Position numbers and translations under genes: made by a program. From Kalmanozyma brasiliensis GHG001 (Eukaryota > Basidiomycota > Ustilaginomycetes > Ustilaginales), in contig NW_015961951.1 in assembly GCF_000497045.1 (NCBI RefSeq), positions 62,001 to 126,000 on the forward strand: a stretch of DNA of 64,000 nt, given 5' to 3'. Position 1 is the first letter of the stretch. The number at the start of each line of letters is the position of its first letter. Shown piece by piece: positions 39,330-50,109 of this stretch. The notes under the pieces are model-generated. The model did not search any database and was not told where the DNA came from. It saw only the letters and a program-made list of their open reading frames with translations.

Positions 39330-40043
39330 ATGTTGCTTTCCCCCGCCGTCAAGACTTCCTACCTCAGCACCATGGCCGGCGGCTCTTCGCCCACGCCAAA
39401 GCGCAAGACCGAGGAGGAGAACGTCGAAACCTCGCCTCTTGCTGGCAAGCGAGCTCGTCCCATGATACCACTCCGAGGCTCGCGATCCTCGAGTATGTTC
39501 CAGCTGCAGCAGCAGCAACAGTTGCAGACTCCCCTCCACACACCCGGGTCGCTGCACTCGCAAGACCCCTTTGCGAGCTCGTCCGATGTGACGCTCGACG
39601 ACCTCACCGCCAACCCCAACAACCAGCAGCGCGACATCTTCACCCACTCGTCCGCCACGACGAAGGGCAAGACCGCCGAGTCTGGTGTCTCGTCCACCTC
39701 GCACTGGCTCAAAGTGGTCACTTCGTACGGCTACACATTCATCAAGTCGGACGAGTTGCACCTGCTCGAAGGCAACGCCGATGTGCAGATGGTCATCGAG
39801 CCGTCGAACTCTGCTCATCAGAACGAGGTGCCCGCCTCGCCACCTGCGCAGATGAGATTCCCCTTGGGCGTCGAGTTTCCACCCACGCCTTCACCTTCGG
39901 ACGACGGCACTGGCGCACCTGCCAATCGATACTTTGCCCAGCAGCACGCAGGCAAGCCGCTCTGGGAGCACGTCGAGGGCGATCAGGAGGCGGCGAGACA
40001 GGCCGCCGGTGGCATCAACGAGATGATGATGGACGAGTGGTAG
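39330..40043 (+). CDS. Hypothetical Gln-rich protein with bipartite nuclear signal
   Basis: 237 residues from ATG 39330 (MLLSPAVKTSYLSTMAGG); a second in-frame ATG at 39372 is a possible alternative. A likely bipartite nuclear localisation signal is present (PKRKTEEENVETSPLAGKRA). A short glutamine run (QLQQQQQLQ) follows at about 65, then a disordered region. The most ordered part is SHWLKVVTSYGYTFIKSDEL HLLEGNADVQMVIEP, with possible beta structure. The C-terminus is acidic (INEMMMDEW). Several Ser/Thr-Pro sites could be kinase targets. No family was recognised. A long C/T-rich leader and good codon bias support it as a real gene. Confidence 0.7.
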   Translation: MLLSPAVKTSYLSTMAGGSSPTPKRKTEEENVETSPLAGKRARPMIPLRGSRSSSMFQLQQQQQLQTPLHTPGSLHSQDPFASSSDVTLDDLTANPNNQQRDIFTHSSATTKGKTAESGVSSTSHWLKVVTSYGYTFIKSDELHLLEGNADVQMVIEPSNSAHQNEVPASPPAQMRFPLGVEFPPTPSPSDDGTGAPANRYFAQQHAGKPLWEHVEGDQEAARQAAGGINEMMMDEW

Positions 40044-40398
40044 TTTTCTCGTCCCGCTCTCTCCAAATTCGTCTCCGTCTGTTTCGTGTGTCTCTTGGAC
40101 TCGCTCCGCTTTGCATCTCTTGTTTCTCTCAGCGCCCTGCATCATCTCGCACCTTGCTCTATCTCGTCCTCGTCTTGTCAGATCGTATCTTGTATTCTAG
40201 CCTACTCAAAAGTCATTACGCAAGCCCACCGTGGCGATTGTCCTTCCAAAGAGCCGTGTTGCGGGTGTGCTAGCAAAGGTCGACCCGAGCCATCCGCTCG
40301 ACCTCAGGATCACATCCAACTAACGTCACACGAGGCATTGCTAAGACCAAACACATGCATTACAACTGCAGAACATCGTTCTGTCCGAGCATCCCCGC
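40044..40398. other. Convergent intergenic region
   Basis: 355 nt between the convergent Gln-rich hypothetical and ILV6 genes; only 3' UTR-like T-rich sequence was seen. Confidence 0.45.
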
Positions 40399-41400
40399 TT
40401 AGCCGGGGGGCAGGGCACCAGCATCAACAGCCTCAACTTCCTCCTCAGTCAAATCCTCCGCACCGGCATACGAGCTGGGAATCGGACTCCTGGGCAGGAC
40501 CATGGTACCGCTCCTTGCGCACTCCAAGATGCCGAATGGTCTCACCAGCTTCAAGAAGGCGTCGCACCTGGAGCTCTTTCCGGACATCTCGACGATGACG
40601 CTTGTGCTAGAGACATCGACGACGCGACCGCGGAACTGTTCTGCGAAGGCGATGACGGAGCGCATGTTGTCGCTCTTGACGCGGAGCGCTTCCGTGGGCG
40701 TGAGCGGTGCGGGGGTGCTGGGTGGAGTTGCGGGTTTGGACGAATCCGTCTCTCGTTCGGCAATGAGCTCCGGGGTTCCTGCTGGGTTGTTGCTCGCCTG
40801 CTGAGATTCTTCAAAGTACTCGGGGCCAAGAATGGAGACTTTGACCAACATGAGTTCGCGCTCAATGACCTTAGTGTTGGTGTAATCCAACACGGCCCAT
40901 ACAGGCACGAGATCCTCGAGTTGTCTCCTCGCCTGTTCGATCACGCCATCTTGACCACGGAGGACGATGCACATTCGACTGAGATCGCGGATCTCCGTCC
41001 CGCACACCACCAGCGAGTCGATGTTAAAGCCTCGAGCAGCGAGAGTGCCGGCGACGCGGGAGAGCACACCCGGTTCATTCTGCACGAGACAGTTGAGCGT
41101 GTGTCGCTTGAAGGGGGCTTTGGACGGCGGTGGCGTGTTGTACAGGATGTTGGACACCGCTTGAGGTGCATCGAGCGAGGGCGGCTCGAGCGAAGGGAGG
41201 GGTGGAAGCTTTCGCAGTTTGTGTGCGAGCTTGTAATCGAGCGCCGAGGTCGAGTCAGATTCTTGGGGTTGCGAGGGGTTCTGTCGCGCCGCGGTCGAGT
41301 TGGGAAGCGCAGCCGCGACGGTGGACGAGAAGGAGCGGATGGGCGCGCGCGATGCAGCCGCAACGCGAAACAGCGACGTCGCTGATCTTGATGCCATCAT
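40399..41400 (-). CDS. ILV6: Acetolactate synthase regulatory subunit, mitochondrial
   Basis: 333 residues from ATG 41400 (MMASRSATSLFRVAAASRAP), which gives a typical mitochondrial presequence rich in Arg, Ser and Ala. A more upstream in-frame ATG at 41571 would add 57 residues lacking such a signal. The first ACT domain follows at about 98 (HTLNCLVQNEPGVLSRVAGT, ARGFNIDSLVV), and the second ALS small-subunit region after ELMLVKVSILGPEYF, with an insertion rich in Pro/Thr between. The C-terminus has FLKLVRPFGILECARSGTMV. Ilv6 activates the catalytic subunit Ilv2 and confers valine feedback inhibition in branched-chain amino acid synthesis. Confidence 0.93.
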   Translation of the reverse strand: MMASRSATSLFRVAAASRAPIRSFSSTVAAALPNSTAARQNPSQPQESDSTSALDYKLAHKLRKLPPLPSLEPPSLDAPQAVSNILYNTPPPSKAPFKRHTLNCLVQNEPGVLSRVAGTLAARGFNIDSLVVCGTEIRDLSRMCIVLRGQDGVIEQARRQLEDLVPVWAVLDYTNTKVIERELMLVKVSILGPEYFEESQQASNNPAGTPELIAERETDSSKPATPPSTPAPLTPTEALRVKSDNMRSVIAFAEQFRGRVVDVSSTSVIVEMSGKSSRCDAFLKLVRPFGILECARSGTMVLPRSPIPSSYAGAEDLTEEEVEAVDAGALPPG

Positions 41401-42280
41401 CTTGGTCTTCGAGCAGAGATGGTGGGAAAAGGAGGAAGAAGAAGTGAATGCTCGACTCGGCGTCTCAGAAGGATCTTCTGAAAGTAGCCCCGCACGAACC
41501 CGCCAAGCTCTCCCTCTCCCTCTCCCATTGGCCAGTCTGGCTTGACTACAGCTGCCTCTTTCTTCTGGCATGACTCGAAGCCAGGGCTCAAAAGCAGTTC
41601 TTCCAGTTCGAGCTCTGTTTTCTCATGGCTACCTTTCTCGTGCGAGAACCGAAAACCCTCGAATAAAGCGGATCATTTTCGTGCCTCCTTTTAGAGGCAT
41701 TTTTCCGACTTTTCCGACTTAATTTTCTGCCATGAAACGGCGGCGAGAGGGAGACGAACCGAGGCTGTGGAATGAGCTCTTGTCCCAGGACACTCGAGCT
41801 GCTTGCTGCCTCGTACTTTCGTGCATCTTGCATGGCCTGGACCCTCTTTTTTTGTCGCACCGGCCTCCACGCGAAAGCTAACGCGTGCCAGAGAGAGGGA
41901 GGGAGAGGGCTTGCTGGTCAGTCACTCAGACTGTGTCCATTTGAATCGGCGCTGCGGAGTGTGCATGCATCAATCACCTTTCCCAAGCCTCGACCAACAC
42001 TCTTTCCAAAGATCACACATACTCTTCCCAGCCAGTCACAAGCTGAGCAGGGTGCCTCGTTATCGACTCAGCCACCACCACCGCCGCATGCTCGGACTTG
42101 GAAAGCACCCCAACATGAAGTCCTGAAGATAGCTCTCGCCATACCCCCTCGTCCTCCAGGTCAACGGACAGCGGATCGCAACAGCGCAGCAGGAACCCCA
42201 CCATGAAGTCAAGCGTCGAATAAACCCGCCGTGCAGACACAGCATATCTTCGACCTGGTCGAGGAGCAGGCAAGACCAAC
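41401..42280. promoter_or_regulatory. Divergent intergenic region, ILV6 / PDK1-like kinase
   Basis: 880 nt between divergent starts. No gene is supported. It contains the two promoters and leaders; small upstream frames precede the kinase ATG. Confidence 0.45.
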
Positions 42281-45200
42281 ATGGCCGAACCACCACCACC
42301 ACTACCGCCCGGCATGGCGCCGGCGATCTCGCCAGACATCGACCAGCAGCATGCCCTCTTTGCCTCGCCTAGCTCCATCGATGCCACCTTCCCGCGGCAC
42401 GAAAGTCAATCACATCACAATCTTGCCACGCCAGCAACCAACATAGCTGGGGAGGACCCTTCTTCTGCCAGAGCCACTGGCTCCAGCACACCGATGAGCG
42501 CTCCCACTCCTCTGCATGCACCTCCCACGCCGGTCTCCGCAACGTCCAGCGCCGCCGTCTCCCGCGGTAGCAGCATTCGGTCCAATGCTCCGCCTTCCTC
42601 GACCCGCATCCGAAAGGGTCTGCTCACACGGGCAGGGAGTGAAGCAGAGGACAAAATCTCACGTGCTGCCTCGGGCTCACAACAACCTCTCACCACCGAC
42701 GATGACGAAGAGGATCCCTCCATCAGCGACTCTGGCTTCATGCCCCGCCGCTTCGCCCCTCAATCACTTCCTCCCTACGGCACAGCTAGCAGCTCCCGAC
42801 AGTCGTCCAATTCCTCGCTCCCGATGACCACATGGAATCAACGATCCACCGCGGTGCCCCATCCAGTCAACGCTTCATCTAGTAGCATCGGATCCGGCAA
42901 CCGCAGCGGCAGTGGTGACGCAAGCGACGGGGCAGCATCTAGCATCGCCGCTGTCAGCCTTGGTCGCGCCATGTCGGTCAGCTCGGTCAGCTCCGTCAAC
43001 AGCACCAGCAGTCTCGAAGCCGTCCCCTTCCGCGAGGCTCCTCTAGGCAACACTAGAGTTGGCTTCGGTGGCACAGGCGGACGATTCGCCGGACGCAATG
43101 CTCGCAATCAACACTTCGGCTCGCTCGCTATGTCGACACAGCTCAGCTCCAGTCACCCTGTCAAAGACCAGTCTTTGTCCCAACTCGCATTCGTCAACGA
43201 CCAGCGAGAAGAGCTCGCACCCGATGCGTCGCACCTCTCTACGGCTGCTGCTGCAGGGCATTCCACGGATCCCACCCTGCTCAGCTCATCGGCACCTGCG
43301 TCTGATCGGCACAAGGGTGTACCTAAGCAGGCAACAGACGCCTGGATGTATCGTGTGGGTCCTGGCATGCGCACCAACAAGCCAGCACGTGGCTCTCCCG
43401 TCATTCCAGATACACCAGAAGATGATTCACAATCGGCAGCCTCCCCCGCCAAACGGTCTCGCGAGGTGCTTCGTCAGAAGTTTGCCAAAGGGGCAGGCCG
43501 ACTCGGCATCAAAGCCAACATCGTCACCGTTGTCGGTCCCACCACTTCGGACCAGTATACTGTCTACAACCCGCTCGACAGCTCCGAAGACGAGACGACC
43601 CTCGTTCCCCCCAACCGCACCCCGCTGCCACGAAGCTCAAGCTACTTCTCCACCGCACAGCACAGCGCTGGCTCCTCAGCGAGCACTCCCCTGCATCCCA
43701 TCCTCACCCCTGTTCCCGCCGACTTTCGTACCAGTTCCGTCACCAATGCGCCCTTGTTTGTTCCTAAGTTCGCCGACGACATGCCGTCATCGAGGCTCAC
43801 TCCGGAGCCCCTGGCCCCCGCATCACAGGAGGCGCGGCAGGGCGCAACTACGCAAGCCAGCGCAGCGCCCTCTCTCCCGCCCTTAAGCTACGGCGCCAAT
43901 GTTGGCAGCATCACTTCCGACCTCTCGCCCTACATCACCGGCGGCACGGCCAGTGCCAATCATGGCCGACGCAGATCATCAGTCTCGCAAAAGCCGGTCT
44001 ACTCACGCGCAGAGAGCAGCAACGACGCTCTGGATCGCGTCGCATCGCCAGGTCTGCTCGTCGCCGACCCCAGCGCCGTCAATGCTCCTCCCGCCGAGCC
44101 TGCTCTCTACACGCTCTCGACCTCGTCAGCGCTGCCGGCGAACCGCTCTCCGCAAGTCGAGCCGATTGTAACGTCCGGCAGCAGCAAAGTGCAGGCATCG
44201 CCGCATCCCACACCTGCTGAAGTAGTACGCATGGAGGCGCAAGCCGGCATCGCTTCTCTGCCAGATTCGCCCAGCGAACCATCGCCCGTTCCAGCAAGCT
44301 ACTCACCTGTGATCGTCGACGAAGCCGCTAACGACAGGCGCACGCGCGGCTCTTCGCACTCCAGGAGCAGGCGTCCAAGCAGCGTGGCGGGCAGTGAAGC
44401 TCCTCTGCCTGCAGGCCCGGCAACGGCCGCATCTTCGCGCCGACCCGAATCGACTCAACGTCAGCGGCTGTGGTCCAACGCCAAGCGGCCGGCCATTCTC
44501 CGCGCACGTACCAGCGAGAGCTCCATGACCCGAGGTCGACGTAGCCAGAGCTTGGACCGCAAGGCCTCTTCACCGAACGGACAGAGTCCCGTGGACGACC
44601 CTATGTACGACGCAGGCTATGATCGACCTGGCACACACTCCAAGAGCAGCTCGAACGGGACGCTGCCCGTCAGCGGTGAATCTGCTGTACGGATGCCCCC
44701 TCACGTCGCTGTGATCCCCGAGGACGACGACGGCGCCAATGGCAGCATCGATGCGCCTGATCGCACGCTCATGCCCGCCTCCGCTTCCAACAGTCCAGCT
44801 CTATCCTCCTCGTCAGCGCTTCAGGGCGGAGCGGATGGCGACCAAATTATGGCCCTTTCATCGCCCAATGGAGTTGGCGTTCCGTTCCTGGTGCAGTCCA
44901 ATCCGCCATCGCGCTCGGCATCGCCTGCTTCGCAATTGGCACGCTCTCCCGAAACGATTCGCGTCGGTCCAGGTCGCGTGATGGACTCGATCTACGGCCG
45001 AAGTCCAGCGTCCATCTCCAACCTGAGAAGCCCTCGATTGCTGCCGTCGTCTGCATCCATCACGTCGATGCGTCCCGCGACGCCGTCTCAGAAGACATCC
45101 TCCGCAAGAGGACCGAACGACTTTCACTTTGGCGACACGCTGGGCGAAGGTTCGTATTCAACCGTGCTGGAAGCGTGGGATCTCTTGACCGGGCCCGCGC

Positions 45201-47188
45201 CCAAGGAGCCAGGCGTTGTCGATCCCAATGCCATCTCGGCCGCTACTGCCATGGTGGGCGCCGAGACATCGAAGAAGCGACGCCGTCGGATCGACCTGAC
45301 CGGGCGCAAGGCGTACGCAATCAAGGTGCTCGACAAGGTGCACATTCTCAAGCAGGGAAAGCAGAAGTATGTTGCGATCGAAAAGGAGGCGCTCAGCCGC
45401 ATGATCCGTCATCCAGGTGTCGTTACCCTCTTCTGGACTTTCCAGGATCGGGAGAGCCTCTACTTTGTGCTTGAGCTAGCCAGCAACGGCGAGCTGCTCA
45501 ACTTCATCCGCAAGCACGGCAGCTTTGACGTTGACTCGGCGCGCTTCTATGCGGCACAGCTGGCGGACACCATCGACGCAATGCACACGGCCGGAGTCGT
45601 CCATCGCGACGTCAAGCCCGAGAACATTTTGTTGGATGCTCGACGCCGCATGAAGATCACCGACTTTGGAAGCGCCAAGATCGTGCATGCCGTCGACGAT
45701 GTGGGCGGTGAGGCTTCCACCACTACCGAAGCACCGGCACAGAAGGCACCGGGCAGAGCCGCGAGCTTTGTCGGTACGGCCGAATACGTATCGCCTGAGC
45801 TTCTGGTGGAAAAAGCGCAGCCAGCGGGGAAGCCTGCCGACTGGTGGGCGTTCGGCTGTGTGCTCTTCCAGATGCTGGCTGGACGACCACCTTTCAAGGG
45901 CGTCAACGAGTATCAAACATTGCAAAAGGTCAAACATCGCGAATTCTCTTTCCCTCAAGGCTTCCCGGAAGACGCGCAAGACCTCATCGATCGAGTGCTG
46001 GTCCTCGATCCCGCACAGAGACCGTCGGCCGCCGAGATCAAAGGGCATGCTTTCTTCCGCGCGATCGATTTTGGTCGTCTCTGGGAGATGGAGGTGCCCG
46101 AGATCAAGACGGGACTCGTCCAACCCTTGCCACCGGCGCAGCAGCGTGGTTTTGGCGACAACAGCGATTTCAGCTTCGATGATGGATTTGGCAGCTCGGA
46201 CGAGTCGCAGGCGTATAACGGGGATACGCAGAGCATCGACTTGCAGAACCGAAGCGGCGGGGCAGATGAGAGCTCGATGAGTGTCGACGCGCTGTCGTCG
46301 ACGCAACCGAATGACGCAGATGATTCCGACATGTCGGACGCTAGCTCGGACCGTCGCGAGGCGACGAGCAGTGATGGTGCGCCCAAACGGCAGAGCGGTC
46401 TGCAGCGTCTGGCCGACGGCTTTCACAGCCGATTCATGTCAAATGCCTCTGGGTCTGGAACGCAGTCTCCCTCGTCGCAGCAGCAAGGCACTGGTTCAGC
46501 GCCCAGACGCAGGTTCTCGACCATGTCGATCGACGCCGTTCCTGCTCCTGCCAATACCGCGGAAAATCACACTGGCAACGAAGCGTCCGCCAGTTCTGCG
46601 AGCAGAAACATGCGTCCGTTCTCCCGACCGACGCAGCCGATCAACCACCAGCCTGCCAGCGCGAGTCCCTCTTCGATGGCTCGTGCAGCGCAGCCTCCTG
46701 CCACGAGTGGTGGGCTGCAACAGAGCTGGGGCGCCCTCCTGCTCCCCAAGGAGCTCATGCTGTACACCGTGCCCGTGGCGCAAAAGAAGACCGGCACAGG
46801 CAAGATGTTTACCAAACGACGCCAGCTCATCCTCACGGATTTCCCGCGGCTGCTGTGCGTCAAGGAGACGGCGACGGCGTTGAAGGTCAAGAGCGAGGTG
46901 ATTTTGGCCATTGATGGGTCCACTGCAACGGGCGACTCTGCAGGAGATTTCGAACGGGTCTCTGGACGACACGCGGCAGTCTCGGATGGGGAGAATGAGG
47001 AGATGACAGGTGCTGACGCACGCAGCGCCCAACAGGCGATCCCGAACCTCCTCGCGGGGCTGGAGTACCGAGGCGGGAGAGCGTTTACGGTCAAGATTGC
47101 CAACGGAAGGACGTTCCTGTACGAAACGGCGGGCGACGCGAGCGGGTTGGTGAGGAGCATCCAGGAAGCTCGGAAGGCGGGGTCGTAA
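42281..47188 (+). CDS. PDK1/Pkh-type protein kinase with C-terminal PH-like domain
   Basis: A single exon of 1635 residues. The first 940 are Ser/Pro/Ala-rich and presumably disordered. The kinase domain occupies about 945-1275: FGDTLGEGSYSTVLEAWDLL loop, AYAIKVLDK (K1015), HPGVVTLFWTFQD, HRDVKPENILL (D1110), ITDFGSAK (D1128), an extended activation segment, and RAASFVGTAEYVSPELL with the autophosphorylated Ser position of the PDK1 family. PADWWAFGCVLFQMLAGRPP and FKGVNEYQTLQKV complete it. A glycine/serine-rich linker leads to a PH-like domain at about 1480-1630 (LLLPKELMLYTVPVAQKK, KRRQLILTDFPRLLCV, and a terminal helix). Pkh kinases phosphorylate activation loops of AGC kinases (Ypk, Pkc1) in sphingolipid and cell-wall signalling. 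An insertion of about 30 residues sits between the G-loop and the catalytic Lys. Confidence 0.9.
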   Translation: MAEPPPPLPPGMAPAISPDIDQQHALFASPSSIDATFPRHESQSHHNLATPATNIAGEDPSSARATGSSTPMSAPTPLHAPPTPVSATSSAAVSRGSSIRSNAPPSSTRIRKGLLTRAGSEAEDKISRAASGSQQPLTTDDDEEDPSISDSGFMPRRFAPQSLPPYGTASSSRQSSNSSLPMTTWNQRSTAVPHPVNASSSSIGSGNRSGSGDASDGAASSIAAVSLGRAMSVSSVSSVNSTSSLEAVPFREAPLGNTRVGFGGTGGRFAGRNARNQHFGSLAMSTQLSSSHPVKDQSLSQLAFVNDQREELAPDASHLSTAAAAGHSTDPTLLSSSAPASDRHKGVPKQATDAWMYRVGPGMRTNKPARGSPVIPDTPEDDSQSAASPAKRSREVLRQKFAKGAGRLGIKANIVTVVGPTTSDQYTVYNPLDSSEDETTLVPPNRTPLPRSSSYFSTAQHSAGSSASTPLHPILTPVPADFRTSSVTNAPLFVPKFADDMPSSRLTPEPLAPASQEARQGATTQASAAPSLPPLSYGANVGSITSDLSPYITGGTASANHGRRRSSVSQKPVYSRAESSNDALDRVASPGLLVADPSAVNAPPAEPALYTLSTSSALPANRSPQVEPIVTSGSSKVQASPHPTPAEVVRMEAQAGIASLPDSPSEPSPVPASYSPVIVDEAANDRRTRGSSHSRSRRPSSVAGSEAPLPAGPATAASSRRPESTQRQRLWSNAKRPAILRARTSESSMTRGRRSQSLDRKASSPNGQSPVDDPMYDAGYDRPGTHSKSSSNGTLPVSGESAVRMPPHVAVIPEDDDGANGSIDAPDRTLMPASASNSPALSSSSALQGGADGDQIMALSSPNGVGVPFLVQSNPPSRSASPASQLARSPETIRVGPGRVMDSIYGRSPASISNLRSPRLLPSSASITSMRPATPSQKTSSARGPNDFHFGDTLGEGSYSTVLEAWDLLTGPAPKEPGVVDPNAISAATAMVGAETSKKRRRRIDLTGRKAYAIKVLDKVHILKQGKQKYVAIEKEALSRMIRHPGVVTLFWTFQDRESLYFVLELASNGELLNFIRKHGSFDVDSARFYAAQLADTIDAMHTAGVVHRDVKPENILLDARRRMKITDFGSAKIVHAVDDVGGEASTTTEAPAQKAPGRAASFVGTAEYVSPELLVEKAQPAGKPADWWAFGCVLFQMLAGRPPFKGVNEYQTLQKVKHREFSFPQGFPEDAQDLIDRVLVLDPAQRPSAAEIKGHAFFRAIDFGRLWEMEVPEIKTGLVQPLPPAQQRGFGDNSDFSFDDGFGSSDESQAYNGDTQSIDLQNRSGGADESSMSVDALSSTQPNDADDSDMSDASSDRREATSSDGAPKRQSGLQRLADGFHSRFMSNASGSGTQSPSSQQQGTGSAPRRRFSTMSIDAVPAPANTAENHTGNEASASSASRNMRPFSRPTQPINHQPASASPSSMARAAQPPATSGGLQQSWGALLLPKELMLYTVPVAQKKTGTGKMFTKRRQLILTDFPRLLCVKETATALKVKSEVILAIDGSTATGDSAGDFERVSGRHAAVSDGENEEMTGADARSAQQAIPNLLAGLEYRGGRAFTVKIANGRTFLYETAGDASGLVRSIQEARKAGS

Positions 47189-48591
47189 CCATAGGGAGGC
47201 GGGGAATATGGGTGCGACAAACGGGACGAGATCGATTATTTTTCGGATGAAAGCAAAGGGTGTTCAGCCTCAAGTAGTGTGTGCGGGATGCTTGTTGCGA
47301 AGGCTCAAAGATGAAAAGATCTACGACACGATAAGAGATGTCGACTGCGAAGGATGTCGGACGTGCTTCCCCGCACGACAACACCTGTCGCCAAAATGTG
47401 GCGACTGACACGCCCCCCACAGCACGCGGTGGAGCGGAGATGGCGTTATCGCGGGGAACGCTTGCCGGGTGGGGTGAGCTGTCTCATTTGAAGCCACTTG
47501 GGGGTGGTGCGGGGTTCGGGGTCACGGTCAATGTTCGGACGAACCCTTGCCCGAGCATGAATTGTGGTTGTTCTCCTCCGCCATTTGATGAGACTCATCC
47601 ATGTTGGAGGCGAGTGCTTGGACCATCGACCGCCACACCTTGGCTCGCCGCAAGCGAGAGACGTCGCCGCTACCGGGCAAGCGAGAGCGGATGCCTTTGT
47701 GGAAGTCCAAGCGAGAGAGCGAATGTCAGTGCGAGTTGACGAGTGTGGGGAATGTTCTTGCGGCCGAGAGAGTCTGGGGAAGGGGTCACGCGGTCGTCAA
47801 CCAAGCGAGTCCCCCCCCCCTCCCCTTCGCCAAAGCGCCGGCGAAAAGGACGAAGCGGTTGTCGTCTCCAGAAAAAAAAACATCCAGGTTTTGACCGAAA
47901 GTTCAGCCGAAAACAGGCCTGTTGCATGCATGAACAAAAATTTCCTTGTACATTTGACCCGCGGGTTCGTTCGCTCTGCGCTTCTCGCTCAACTGTCCTC
48001 CGTTGCGACTCGAGACGACGGATGCCGCGGATACAGGACGCTCGCGCGCGCACGAGAGAGAGCGGATCGAAGATTCATTATAATAAGCAATTGTGTTGCT
48101 CACAACAACAGCGCAGAGGTGGTACAAACTGCACGAGATGCTTTGCCGAGGCTCAACCCATGATTGGCCACGCGAGATGTGGTCCTGCGCAACAGCTCTC
48201 CCACCCACTCACGTTAGCTCGAGCCTTGGCAAAGTCGACCGCCTCCTTGCAACTCGGGCAAAGTCGATCCCTCGATGATCAAAACCCAAAGCGGAGACTT
48301 ATTCGTGCTTCTGTGTCACGATGACAGCACTTGACCGGTCAACCTACGCGCCAAGTGCAAGCCTTTTTCTCCGTGTGTAGAGATCTGCAAGGCATCGCGT
48401 CATGTCATTGGTTTGGACGGAGAATTTTCGTCGAAACTTCGGAGCACACCTGCATGAGGCTTCCCGGTCTAAGATGCGCCTTGCCGGGCCTTGTGGCGCC
48501 CGGTCGAACTATTCTGCATCTCGCAGAGTCCGCAGCCCCAAATTGAGGCTGGAAGAGGACCTTCTGGGTTGGTATGAGTGTCGACGAGCGA

Positions 48592-48601
48592 CCCCGCGGG
48601 G
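48592..48601. promoter_or_regulatory. CCCCGCGGGG palindrome (possible Mig1/CreA-type site)
   Basis: A perfect 10-nt palindrome containing the SYGGGG core on both strands, 2.6 kb upstream of the hexose transporter. The function is inferred only from the core motif known for Mig1/CreA repressors. Confidence 0.3.
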
Positions 48602-50099
48602 CCCTGGCTCCACCACTGGCGCACATGGCGTTGAGAGTATGGGGCCCAATACGCAGCTACTTCACTTCTGCAAAGAAGATGGTGTCCAGACCAAAGTCGA
48701 ACCCCCGGGGTTGCATGGTGTTGAGATGCATCGCTCGTTCAGCGGTGTAGAGGCCACCGGGGACCCGTTCCTGCATCTCACTTCTCCGATCTCTCCATCC
48801 TGCCTTGACCCATCCCTTGAGTTCGGGCCCCTTAAATCCGTGAGTCCGCTTTTGACGGTCCTACCACTCGCCCAATCATACGAGATGGATGCCACGCGAA
48901 CGCGCGTGCCTGGTGCCTGCGCGATCGCATCCAGCCGAACTTGGGGATCTGCAAAAGCTCAAAAGCAAAAAAGTCTCCGAGGATCCATTCGGGTCGAGGC
49001 CTGCCGGAGACCTTGGTGACACAGCGCGCAGTAGCGCCTGCCAGACGTGTTGGATTGCCCGAAGATCGGCATGCACATCTTCTAATGAGACCCTCCAACA
49101 GGTCGCTCCTCAACAAACGAGGGCCAAGCAACAGCTCATGTGAAGCCAAGAGTTTGCTTTGTCGCCGTCGTGGTTGTCAGTCTGCTGCGAGAGCATGTCG
49201 CTTACTGTTGAGCTGACGACAGCCAAGAGTCTTGCCAGCGTGATGGTGATCGCTTGGCGATGCTTCCAAACCTCGCATTCGGGAAGGTAAAAGACGGTCG
49301 CTGACAGGGCTCCATTCTTTTGCCTCGGCCCTACTGGAGAGTCAGGAAAATCTCGCTCTGTTCTTCCTCGGCGCAACGTCGATTCGAACTCGCACCACAT
49401 GGTTGTCGTCGCGCCCTCGACCCGCACAATTTCGAATTTGATTTTTCTCGACGACGCGCGCTGTTTGGTACGGAAAGATTATTCGAACGCCGCATGTGTC
49501 GCCCGACCGAGGTCCGTCCAAGCGAGAAAGCAAAACCTGGGCATGGCTTGCACTGTACCGTCTGAAGGGCCATGTCACGTAAGCGAGCGAGCTCGCATCG
49601 AAGACGTCCCCGCGCGCCAGCGAGCGAGCGTTCCTGTTGCGATGGCCGCAGTCGTTCCCGAACAGGATTGAGCGTCACAGCCACTGATCAGGGAGGTTGA
49701 CCGATGAGATGAGGGCGCGTATGATTTTGCACGGCGGCAGACGCGGTGGAAGAGCCCCAGGGCTGGGATCGAAGAGCGAACGAAAAAATTGACCGGCTCC
49801 CGTGACAGGTTCGAAAGCAGAGTAGGCGTTGGTCCAGAGGGAGGCCAATCTTGCCTCTAATCGACCTTCTGTACCGCGCCTGGACTACGATATGGTCGGG
49901 GCCCAGCACGGTCTGCAAAGTGGCGAATCAGGGGATTCAGACGCGGGGAGCCTATGCCAATTCATGCTCTTCGGCCATGCCTTGCTGCGGACTCGAGATC
50001 CTACTGTAGACTAACAGTAGGCGAGGAACAGAGTCAGTTGGCAACGCCACAAGTCGGAGCGTCGGGCAGCAGCACACGACGCTCGACTCCATTCGAGGG

Positions 50100-50109
50100 C
50101 CCCGCGGGG
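50100..50109. promoter_or_regulatory. Second CCCCGCGGGG palindrome (possible Mig1/CreA-type site)
   Basis: Identical to the palindrome at 48592 and 1.1 kb upstream of the hexose transporter ATG. The GCGGGG core also occurs singly at about 49944. Binding is inferred. Confidence 0.35.

Noticed and set aside
48402..49019. 205-codon plus frame in the 4-kb gene-free region
   Set aside because: No recognisable domain, weak codon bias and no clear splice partners.
49360..49440. Possible tRNA on the minus strand from a GAGTTCGAATC B-box-like motif
   Set aside because: The flanking bases do not form a T-stem or acceptor stem.
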